Below are positions 44,488 through 50,925 of a DNA stretch of 50,925 nt, one piece after another. Within the stretch, counting starts at the first letter, position 1, and the number at the start of each line of letters is the position of its first letter. Source of the DNA: a virus. The notes beneath the pieces were generated by a model. The model searched no databases. It was not told the origin of the DNA and was given only the letters and a program-made list of their open reading frames with translations. The position numbers and the translations under genes are program-made. The stretch spans positions 1 to 50,925 of IMG/VR virus record IMGVR_UViG_3300044739_000008; one strand, written 5' to 3'.

Positions 44488-45135
44488 TCACGCTCCTCTC
44501 GGGTCGCGCTCGTGGGTGATCGGGCTCGGAGCCGCGCCGCCTGACGCGCGGGCGGCGACCTCCGGCAGCCAGTGCTCCGGGTACGCCTCGGCGGACCCGA
44601 ACTCACCTTCGCTGCTGCCCGCCTCGCCGCGCTCGGTGACCGGGATGACCCCGGTTGCGAGGGAGGCGAGGAGGTTCTTGGTGCCCTCGGGATCGGCGTC
44701 CCAGAGCTTGGTGTAGTGCTCGACCCGCGAGGGCGGGAACTTGCCCTCACCGACCGCCGCCTTGATCGCCTCGTCGCGCGCTGAGGTGCGGTAGCGAGCG
44801 TTGGCGGCGATGCCCTCCTCGGCACCGTGCTTCAGCTGCTCCAGCGTCTCGTTGTCGATGAGGGTCATGCCGTCCGGCGTGCTGGTCCGCTCCTCGTCCG
44901 TCTGCGGACCGCTCGGCGTGGTCGCAGGCGCGCTCGGCGCCTCCGGCGTCTGCCCCGGCTCCGGCGCGGGCTGCTTCGGCTCGCCGGACTCGCCGGTGCC
45001 GTCGCCCTCGCCGCCGTTCTCCTCGTTGTGCTCCGCGAGGATGACGGTGACCTGCTCGTCCGTGGCGTCGTCGGGCAGCTGCTCCTCAGTCAGCCCGAGC
45101 GCTCCACGGAGCCCTTGGATCATCGTGGGATCCAT
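44488..45135 (-). CDS. Nested scaffold protein by internal start (215 aa)
   Basis: The ATG at 45135, codon 315 of the protease gene, is preceded by AGAAAGGAGTACCAGC, a strong ribosome site inside coding sequence. The product, MDPTMIQGLRGALGLTEEQL at its start, carries the whole acidic scaffold part. This matches the lambda C/Nu3 and Mu I/Z nested gene arrangement. Confidence 0.65.
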   Translation of the reverse strand: MDPTMIQGLRGALGLTEEQLPDDATDEQVTVILAEHNEENGGEGDGTGESGEPKQPAPEPGQTPEAPSAPATTPSGPQTDEERTSTPDGMTLIDNETLEQLKHGAEEGIAANARYRTSARDEAIKAAVGEGKFPPSRVEHYTKLWDADPEGTKNLLASLATGVIPVTERGEAGSSEGEFGSAEAYPEHWLPEVAARASGGAAPSPITHERDPRGA

Positions 45136-46077
45136 GCTGGTACTCCTTTCTCTGGTCCGTCTCGGACCGTGGTTGACTGCGAGGACCCGTCCTGCCTTGG
45201 GCAGTTGGGCGCTCACGAGGGGTGTGGCTTCGGTCTTGTCGTCCTCCTTGGCCTTGGTGTCGGGGACGTACTTGATCTTGATCGCTTCGGGGTCACCGAA
45301 CTCGACCGTGTCAGCATCGTCCCCGCCGTCCTTCAGCGTGAAGGGAACTCTCCACAGCTGATTCTCGTCCGGGTCCTCCGCTATGAACTCGTCAGGGTTG
45401 ACCAGTAGCTCGCGGTCCCACCACCAGTACCGATCGCCCTGCGCGAAGTCCTCATAGAAAGCCCGACGAATGTCGCCCACGTTGATCTGGGCCGCCACTC
45501 GGGGCACGTGACCTCCTCTCGGGGTTGACATCTCGATGACCGTGACCTTCGGACCGGCCTCACTGAACAGGTCCTGCAGATCGGCCAGCGAGGTACAGCC
45601 TGGTCCGATCACTCCGAGGAGGGCCACCGCGTCGATCATGAAGTTGTATTGCTTGTTGTTGGCCGGGTTGGTCCACGGCCCGCCCTCGATCGAGCGCGCG
45701 GGGTACGCGGTCTCAAGGATCGCCGCGAGCCACGCCGGGAGCCCGACCGCGTCACCGATCAGCGTCCCTCCGTCCTCCGAGGCTCGGAGGTTCTGCCAGG
45801 TGCCGAAGTTGGGGAGGGCGAACTGCTCGCCTGCGGCCTCCTCGCCCTCCTTCATCGTCTCCCAGAGGGTCTGAAGATCGTCGTTGATCGGGTTCTCCCC
45901 GTGACTGATCTTGATCTTGGGCGAGTCGATGTGAGGATCGTCCTGCTGCTCGACTACCTCGGCGATCATCTCGCTCGTCACCGTGAACGGGCCGGTGCTC
46001 GCGGGGTACTCGATCCCCGTCTCAAGCACCGGGATGTCGTGGACGGTGACGAACTCGGCTAGGTCGATCGTGGGCAT
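44488..46077 (-). CDS. Prohead protease with C-terminal scaffold, Mu gpI-like (529 aa)
   Basis: The N-terminal 200 residues (IEYPASTGPFTVTSEMIAEV, PKIKISHGE, NFGTWQNLRASEDGGTLIGD, PAYPARSIEGG-like YPARSIEGGPW) follow the phage-Mu I-like protease family; the His of KISHGE and the Ser of ARSIEG are catalytic candidates. The rest is an acidic, Pro/Glu-rich and helical scaffold ending GGAAPSPITHERDPRGA. An internal start at 45135 should make the free scaffold. It lies between portal and decoration genes. Confidence 0.8.
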   Translation of the reverse strand: MPTIDLAEFVTVHDIPVLETGIEYPASTGPFTVTSEMIAEVVEQQDDPHIDSPKIKISHGENPINDDLQTLWETMKEGEEAAGEQFALPNFGTWQNLRASEDGGTLIGDAVGLPAWLAAILETAYPARSIEGGPWTNPANNKQYNFMIDAVALLGVIGPGCTSLADLQDLFSEAGPKVTVIEMSTPRGGHVPRVAAQINVGDIRRAFYEDFAQGDRYWWWDRELLVNPDEFIAEDPDENQLWRVPFTLKDGGDDADTVEFGDPEAIKIKYVPDTKAKEDDKTEATPLVSAQLPKAGRVLAVNHGPRRTRERSTSMDPTMIQGLRGALGLTEEQLPDDATDEQVTVILAEHNEENGGEGDGTGESGEPKQPAPEPGQTPEAPSAPATTPSGPQTDEERTSTPDGMTLIDNETLEQLKHGAEEGIAANARYRTSARDEAIKAAVGEGKFPPSRVEHYTKLWDADPEGTKNLLASLATGVIPVTERGEAGSSEGEFGSAEAYPEHWLPEVAARASGGAAPSPITHERDPRGA

Positions 46078-48233
46078 CAGATCACTCCTCCGAAGGGCTC
46101 ATCCGCGTCGGGCTCGGACTCCTCATAGATCGCCACGAGCGTACACCTGTCGCGCGGTCCTCCCTCGCAGTCCTTGTAGCCGCCTGTCGGGAAGTCCGCT
46201 TCGGCGTCGGCGAGCGACAGATACTGCGTCCCGTCACGCGAGACGCACTTGGCGCAGGTGTTCGTGTCGAGCAGGGCGCTCGCGTAGTAGCGGTCCGGCT
46301 GGTTGACCCGCATCGTGAGCTTCCGGCCCGTGTTGGTCGCCTGAACGATCGTCTCGCCCAGCTGATCCTCTAGGTATTTGGTAGACAAAGAGGACAAGCC
46401 CGTTCTGACCTCGGCGGCGACCTCAGCCGGGGTGAGCGAGCCTCCTGTCAGCCGGATCGCCCGCCGAGCCGCCGTCTCCGAGATCGAGCGCGCGAGGAGG
46501 GCCGACACGGCGGCGGCGCGAGCTTCGAGGGACGTGAGCGCCTCATCGATGTCCCCGAGCTTGGGCACCTTGACGTTCTGCTCGGTGGCCTCCTTGAGCG
46601 CCTGGGTAGCGCCCTGGGCTCCGGCGATCACCATCCGGTCGAAGATCGGCCCGCTGGCGTTCGGAGTCGCGGCGATCGACGCGAGCTTGCCCACGTCCTC
46701 TCCGGCGCCCACGATCGCGTCGTGTAGCTCCTCGATCTGCTCGGCCTGCTTGTTGCGGACCTGGGTGACAAGCGTGTCGCGGTTGAAGAAGAACTGGCTG
46801 TCCATCTCCGCGAAGTCGGTGGCCGCTCGGACCTCGTGGTCATACGGCTGACGGCGCAAGTCGCGGGCCGGGAGGTTGAGCGGGGAGGTAGCCGCTACCG
46901 CGCTCACCCCTCGCCGACCCGCGCTCTCACGCCTCGCCTCGGTGGGCGAAGGCTCGGGCGGCTCGTCGTCATCCTCCTCGTCGGGGATGAGCGGAGCCTC
47001 GATCCGTGGCGTGGTGCGCGCCGGGAGCTTGTGCCGCTCGCGGATCGTGTTCTCAAGCTCCTCGTCCACCTGGATGAGCCCGGTCGTGACCAGCTGGCCG
47101 AGATCGGTGATGCTCAACTCCGGGTCGGTGGAGTCATAGGTCAGGAGCGGGGCGGGCTCGTCCTCGCCGAAGTTCCAGTCAACATCGTCCTCGATCACGT
47201 GCTCGTTGAAGATGTCCTTGAACCACTCGGCGACGGTCAGCTGGGCGAGGCTGAATAGCTCGATGAAGGAGTCTCCGAGGGCGCGTGAGCCCGTCTCCGT
47301 CTGCCCGAGTTGCATGAACATCTCAAGGGCAGACCGTGCCATCTCCTCGTTCTGGAGTCGGATCCAGCCTGCTGCGTCCGGCAGCGCGCCGCGTACTCCC
47401 TCGAAGGTCAGTGACGCCTGGTTGGGGAGGGAGCCGCCCGCGTTCGTGCCCGCCCGAGCGGCCTGGGCGAACTTGTTGATGCGCTCGATGTCGGCAGGGG
47501 TAGCTCCGGGCGGTGCGACGCCGACCGGCACCCCGGCGCCGTTCCGCTCGATGCTCACGGTCCCCACCCTGAGCGTCCGGTCCTTGACGAGCCAGTTCTT
47601 GTACGCCTCTCTGAACATGGATCGTCCGGCCCAGTTGGCGCCTTCCCTGTCCCACACGTAGGCGACGAGCCTCTTGATGTCGATCGGCGGGACGTTCGGG
47701 CCGGTGTTGAACTGACGAATCGACTCCAGCATCCCGTCCTGGGCGATGTTGATCTCGGAGAGGGAGTGGGGCACCCGCTCGCTGAGCTTCTTACACCACC
47801 ACTGGCCGTCCCTGATCTCGCCGACCTGCTCGAAGTAGTAGTGCCCGTACATGAGCCCGAGGAGCGCGAGCCGCAGGTGATCCCCGAAGGCGAACCGGCC
47901 CTTGGTCCGGCCCTTGGGCTTCTCCTCCTGCCCACGGACGCGGAGCCCGTAGTTGTCGGCCACCTTGGTCACGACCTCGGGCTTGGCGCCGTTCGGATCG
48001 AGCCACCAGGCGTAGCGGCGGATCGGGAGCGTGGCCCCGAGGTACAAGCCCTTGACCTGGCTGTCGCTCCGCATCTGATGAAGCACCGACACCGACTGCG
48101 GCCACATCAACTCGGGTACGTGCTCCAGATCGTCCCCGTAGAAGGCGGTCCATCCGGGGATGCCTGGGAGCGGCGTCTGCCTCCCGGAGACAGAGCCGCG
48201 TTCGGTGGTCGGTGCTTCTTTCAGAGCGGACAT
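46077..48233 (-). CDS. Portal protein (Mu gp29/DUF935-like) fused to a MuF-like domain (718 aa)
   Basis: Portal part: VLHQMRSDSQVKGLYLGATL, then LLGLMYGHYYFEQVGEIRDG, VGVAPPGATPADIERINKFA, EMFMQLGQTETGSRALGDSF and the clip/crown region, as in DUF935 portals. After an acidic Pro-rich hinge (IPDEEDDDEPPEPSPTEA), the last 230 residues are a helical segment and a MuF-like head-morphogenesis end (LLDTNTCAKCVSRDGTQYLS, then GGYKDCEGGPRDRCTLV). The two are usually separate genes. ATG has GAGGTAG. Confidence 0.88.
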   Translation of the reverse strand: MSALKEAPTTERGSVSGRQTPLPGIPGWTAFYGDDLEHVPELMWPQSVSVLHQMRSDSQVKGLYLGATLPIRRYAWWLDPNGAKPEVVTKVADNYGLRVRGQEEKPKGRTKGRFAFGDHLRLALLGLMYGHYYFEQVGEIRDGQWWCKKLSERVPHSLSEINIAQDGMLESIRQFNTGPNVPPIDIKRLVAYVWDREGANWAGRSMFREAYKNWLVKDRTLRVGTVSIERNGAGVPVGVAPPGATPADIERINKFAQAARAGTNAGGSLPNQASLTFEGVRGALPDAAGWIRLQNEEMARSALEMFMQLGQTETGSRALGDSFIELFSLAQLTVAEWFKDIFNEHVIEDDVDWNFGEDEPAPLLTYDSTDPELSITDLGQLVTTGLIQVDEELENTIRERHKLPARTTPRIEAPLIPDEEDDDEPPEPSPTEARRESAGRRGVSAVAATSPLNLPARDLRRQPYDHEVRAATDFAEMDSQFFFNRDTLVTQVRNKQAEQIEELHDAIVGAGEDVGKLASIAATPNASGPIFDRMVIAGAQGATQALKEATEQNVKVPKLGDIDEALTSLEARAAAVSALLARSISETAARRAIRLTGGSLTPAEVAAEVRTGLSSLSTKYLEDQLGETIVQATNTGRKLTMRVNQPDRYYASALLDTNTCAKCVSRDGTQYLSLADAEADFPTGGYKDCEGGPRDRCTLVAIYEESEPDADEPFGGVI

Positions 48234-48237
48234 GCGG

Positions 48238-48369
48238 CTACCTCGCTAGGGCCATGACGGTCGTCGCCGACTCGGCTGCCTCGTCGTCCAGCGTGTTGAG
48301 AGCGATGATGACCAGGATCAGGGCGATGGCCCCGAGGATCACCAGCACCAGGATGCGCTCGGCGCTCAT
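48238..48369 (-). CDS. Single-pass membrane peptide (43 aa)
   Basis: A very short gene. The ATG at 48369 overlaps the stop of the holin-like gene. Product: MSAERILVLVILGAIALILV as a transmembrane helix, then a short acidic tail (NTLDDEAAESATTV). It ends four bases before the portal ATG. It may be an antiholin or spanin partner in the lysis block; function inferred. Confidence 0.65.
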   Translation of the reverse strand: MSAERILVLVILGAIALILVIIALNTLDDEAAESATTVMALAR

Positions 48370-48707
48370 CGCTCCGTCACCGGCGCGGCCTCGTCCAGCG
48401 CCTCGTCGGGCTCGGGCGGCTCCTGCCCTGAGCGCCGGTAGAAGTCGATCAGCGCCTTGAGCCGGAGATCGCTCTTGAGGTAGCCGACGCCGAAGTTGAC
48501 GAGGGCGAACACGGGTGGCCCGATCAGGAACACGAGCAGGGCGATGTCGAGGTCATAGCCGTACTTGGCCGCCGCCGCTACCGCCCAGCCGCCCAGGGCG
48601 GTGGTAACGGTCGTGGCGATGACCTTGGAGTCCAGCATGTCCTCGATCGGCTTGTCAAACGTCTCTCGACGCAAGACCCTATTGATGAACTCTTGGATGA
48701 CGAGCAT
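48366..48707 (-). CDS. Putative holin (113 aa)
   Basis: From the ATG at 48707 with a perfect AGGAGGT site. Two hydrophobic segments (VIATTVTTALGGWAVAAAAK and IALLVFLIGPPVFALVNFGV) lie between a charged N-terminus and an acidic C-terminal tail (EPPEPDEALDEAAPVTER). It directly follows the endolysin, so it is the best holin candidate for this lysis block. Confidence 0.68.
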   Translation of the reverse strand: MLVIQEFINRVLRRETFDKPIEDMLDSKVIATTVTTALGGWAVAAAAKYGYDLDIALLVFLIGPPVFALVNFGVGYLKSDLRLKALIDFYRRSGQEPPEPDEALDEAAPVTER

Positions 48708-48715
48708 GAGACCTC

Positions 48716-49879
48716 CTAGCCCCACCAGTCGGAGTTGTACGTGCGGGTGTCGTTGTGAACGAAGCGAGACGAGGGATAGGTGCCCACGCCTCCTCCCCGT
48801 CCGGCCCGAGCGCGTAGGCGCTTGGACTCAGCGCCCCAGTCGTTCGCGTTGCCACGGCTGAACGTGGCGTCGGCGGCGGGCTGGGACTTGCGGACGTCAT
48901 AGATGTGAAAGCTGTTCGGCTCCCCTCCGATGCTCGCGTTGTAGCGCGTGTGCCGGTAGCCCGAGTTGATCGAGCCCGGTCCGTACTTCTCACGGAGCGG
49001 GTCCAGGATGCGCTCGCAGAGCACCTTGAGGTCGTCCTTCATGTAGCTCGGGAAGGGCGTGCCGTCGTTGCAGTCGAACTCGTGCTCACCGAAGTATTTG
49101 CTGATCTGCGGCTTGGGCTTCGGGCGCCGCTCCTCGGCCTGCTTCTTGAGGCGCTTGTCGCGGCGGAAGGGCTGGCGGACGAGCAGCTGGCTCTTCTGCG
49201 TCGGCATCGTGTGATCGAGCCCCAGCCGATGGGCCACCTTTCGGTACTGCTTCAACGTCTGGGCGCCGAACTCGCCGTCCACGGCGACCCGAGCCTTGGC
49301 GCCCATCTTGCGAAGCTCGCGGTTGATAGCGATCTGAAGCTGCTTGACGTCCGCGCCGCGCTCGCCGGTGTTGAGCTTCCGGTGCGGCTTCTTGGTCTTG
49401 TGGTACTCGGCCTTGGGCAAGGGGAACTCCTTGTGTACGGGCTTGCGGAACAGCGCGGCCTCGGCAGCCCTCCGGCGCCTCAGGCCTTCGAGCGGCTGGC
49501 CGCCCGCGTTGATCCACTTCCCGAACTCGCGGGCGGCGCTGGCGCGCTTCCCTGTGTTGAGTAGGTCCAGAAGCGTCGAGCCTCGCAGCGCTCCGATCCC
49601 GAGGTTGAACGTGAAGGAGACGAGCGCGTCAAACTCGTTCTGGTTGAGGCTCACGATGACGTAGTCCTCGACGGCGATCTCCACCTGGGTGAGGTCCTGC
49701 TTGAGGAGCGCGAGCGCCTGGCCTCGGGTGACGCGGTAGCTCGCGTCGATCGGCGTTGGCGGACCCAGGTGGACGGTGTGCCCGAAGCCGATGGCTGTGT
49801 TGCCGAAGTCGTTGTAGGGATGATCCACGAACCCCTCGAACTCGGCGATCATCTCGATGGTGGCCTCGCTAGTTCTCAT
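48716..49879 (-). CDS. Endolysin: GH24 lysozyme, peptidoglycan-binding domain, M15-type peptidase (387 aa)
   Basis: Residues 1-145 are a T4-type lysozyme: IAEFEGFVDHPYNDFGNTAI carries E15, D24 and T28, followed by VSLNQNEFDALVSFTFNLGI. Residues about 170-225 form a PG_binding_1 domain (GERGADVKQLQIAINRELRK, then VDGEFGAQTLKQYRK). A basic linker leads to a C-terminal peptidase M15 domain (HEFDCNDGTPFPS, INSGYRHTRYNASIGG, NSFHIYD and FVHNDTR give the metal ligands). It should cut both glycan and peptide bonds of the wall. Confidence 0.88.
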   Translation of the reverse strand: MRTSEATIEMIAEFEGFVDHPYNDFGNTAIGFGHTVHLGPPTPIDASYRVTRGQALALLKQDLTQVEIAVEDYVIVSLNQNEFDALVSFTFNLGIGALRGSTLLDLLNTGKRASAAREFGKWINAGGQPLEGLRRRRAAEAALFRKPVHKEFPLPKAEYHKTKKPHRKLNTGERGADVKQLQIAINRELRKMGAKARVAVDGEFGAQTLKQYRKVAHRLGLDHTMPTQKSQLLVRQPFRRDKRLKKQAEERRPKPKPQISKYFGEHEFDCNDGTPFPSYMKDDLKVLCERILDPLREKYGPGSINSGYRHTRYNASIGGEPNSFHIYDVRKSQPAADATFSRGNANDWGAESKRLRARAGRGGGVGTYPSSRFVHNDTRTYNSDWWG

Positions 49880-50105
49880 CGGCCTGTACCACCACCCTCG
49901 CCGAGCGCTTGATGCCGTCCACGATCCCGAGCGCGGTCAGGACGTTGTCGGAGGTATCGACCACTGCCCTCATGGCGTGGTTGGGGCTGCTGAAGCCGTC
50001 CACCGACGCGGCGACGATCTCGTGGTTGGCCGCCTTGAGGCGCCAGCGCCACTCGTTGTCTGCGCTGGGGTAGACCTCGAAGCGGGGATATGGGGTGTTG
50101 TTCAC
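49869..50105 (-). CDS. DUF1508 (YegP-like) protein (78 aa), GTG start
   Basis: RFEVYPSADNEWRWRLKAAN, then HEIVAASVDGFSSPNHAMRA is the DUF1508 beta-beta-beta-alpha repeat, here once. GTG at 50105 overlaps the terminase stop (GTGA), and its end overlaps the endolysin ATG. DUF1508 proteins are small and of unknown function, often in phages. Confidence 0.8.
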   Translation of the reverse strand: MNNTPYPRFEVYPSADNEWRWRLKAANHEIVAASVDGFSSPNHAMRAVVDTSDNVLTALGIVDGIKRSARVVVQADEN

Positions 50106-50925
50106 ATTGGCCTCGTGAGTAGGTCGCCGGTTATGGACTCCTCGCCGTACTGCTCGTTGCTCGCCTCGAAGTCCTCCATGGAGGCGCCCGTGAAGGTCGC
50201 CATCATGGCTCCGTCCGCGTGGTCCGGCGAGACGCCAGCGCGCTTGACGATGTCCTCCTTGGCCTCGATCTGGATGCGACCCGAGGAGTCCAGCTTGTAC
50301 TTCATGTTGCCTAGTTGGGCCGCTAGGTCCTGGTCCTCGGTGTCCAGGTCGAACAGGCCATCCTCGAAGCCCTCGCGCAGGTGCCAGTACTGCTCGGCGC
50401 GGCGGTTCTTGAACTTGTCGGGCTCGAAGGCGCGCTGGCCTCCGTGGAAGTCAATGACCGCGTACCCCTGCTCACGCAGCCGGTCGGCGGTCCCGGCGCC
50501 GAGCCCGTCCGCGTCGATCACGATGGGGACGCGCTTGCGCCCGCCGAGCGCCTTGGCGAACTGGCCCGCCGTCTCCATGGTGTCGCCGTAGGGCATCTCC
50601 ACGACCTTGCGGAGGACGCCGCCTCGATTGCGGTACAGGGTGGAGCGGTCCTTGCCGAAGCGCGCCACGTCGCCGCCGAACCGGCCGATGCCGATGCCAT
50701 CAAGCTCGCGCTCCAGCGCCTCGCGGATCATCTTGGGCGAGATCAGCATGTCGTCGCTGACCTCGGGGAACTCGCCCAGGACCTTCGAGATGTACAGCGG
50801 GCTCGTCTCGCCCCAGCGCTTGCGGCGCTCCTCCACCCAGGTCTTGCCCGTGAGCACGTGGTGTAGCTCGTCGGGGACCTTCTCACCCGTGAAGGCGGGC
50901 AAGTCGAAGGCGCTGATGGCGATCT
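50102..50925 (-). CDS. terL: Terminase large subunit, C-terminal nuclease part (continues at base 755)
   Basis: Continuation of the frame that starts at 755 and passes base 1; after removing the repeated 127 bases this part adds 697 nt and ends at TGA 50102. The RNase H-like nuclease residues are in FGGDVARFGKDRSTL, VIDADGLGAG and SPDHADGAM. The complete 483-aa protein has normal terminase length. The last coding codon overlaps the next GTG. Confidence 0.95.
   Translation of the reverse strand, partial: IAISAFDLPAFTGEKVPDELHHVLTGKTWVEERRKRWGETSPLYISKVLGEFPEVSDDMLISPKMIREALERELDGIGIGRFGGDVARFGKDRSTLYRNRGGVLRKVVEMPYGDTMETAGQFAKALGGRKRVPIVIDADGLGAGTADRLREQGYAVIDFHGGQRAFEPDKFKNRRAEQYWHLREGFEDGLFDLDTEDQDLAAQLGNMKYKLDSSGRIQIEAKEDIVKRAGVSPDHADGAMMATFTGASMEDFEASNEQYGEESITGDLLTRPM
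50799..50925. repeat. Terminal direct repeat, right copy (assembly overlap)
   Basis: Exact copy of bases 1-127. Removing one copy and joining the ends gives the circular molecule. The repeat lies within coding sequence, which argues against a defined packaging terminus here. Confidence 0.95.

Overview
The window is an essentially complete genome of a tailed bacteriophage, about 50.8 kb and visibly GC-rich. The first 127 bases recur exactly as the last 127, so the contig closes into a circle of 50,798 bp. The large terminase gene runs across the cut point. Every gene I can support lies on the minus strand, mostly joined by ATGA, GTGA or TGATG stop-start overlaps. I recognise no integrase, repressor, tRNA, CRISPR array or insertion sequence, which favours a virulent lifestyle. 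The GC-rich codon use, ThyX, DnaE-type polymerase, DUF2786/DUF6011-like genes, NlpC/P60 and M15 peptidases and candidate leaderless promoters fit a phage of an actinobacterial or similar high-GC Gram-positive host. No LysB-type esterase was recognised, so a mycolic-acid host is not indicated. The host remains an inference.

In transcription order (right to left, across the junction): a packaging and small-protein block (2857 to 1, then 50925 to 50102: RuvC-like resolvase, putative small terminase, small Zn-ribbon and membrane proteins, terminase); a lysis block (50105 to 48238: DUF1508 protein, three-domain endolysin, holin-like protein); a Mu-like head block (48233 to 42681: portal fused to a MuF-like domain, protease with a nested scaffold, decoration protein, major capsid protein); and a contractile-tail block (42617 to 27731: connector and completion proteins, sheath, tube, tail assembly chaperone with a candidate -1 frameshift, tape measure, LysM protein, enzyme-bearing hub, gp25-like wedge, baseplate J, beta-helix spike, gpI-like and fibre proteins). 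The phage is therefore a myovirus by morphology.

Next come a membrane-protein cluster (27729 to 26048), an early/regulatory region of small genes (25955 to 21392), and a replication/recombination block (21129 to 13081: SNF2-type ATPase, Cas4/RecB-like nuclease, Sak4-like ATPase, OB-fold/SAP protein with an SSB-like tip, CHC2-TOPRIM primase fused to an MCM-like AAA+ helicase). After that lie a metabolic cluster (12953 to 9770: FAD/NAD-binding protein, HAD phosphatase, SDR, VOC and Nmad1-like proteins), a DnaE polymerase with a complete set of PHP residues, an Acb2-like anti-CBASS sponge, ThyX, RNase HI and small hypotheticals.

The most notable signals are: four promoters that share a -35, a CATCTG-type spacer element, 17-bp spacing and a TATGRT -10, three of them 6-7 nt from an ATG; the Acb2-like gene overlapping the end of dnaE; the primase-MCM fusion; the tail chaperone frameshift at a GGGGGAA site; the nested scaffold start; and a 448-bp non-coding interval full of inverted repeats. 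No computation was run: family assignments come from motifs read by eye.
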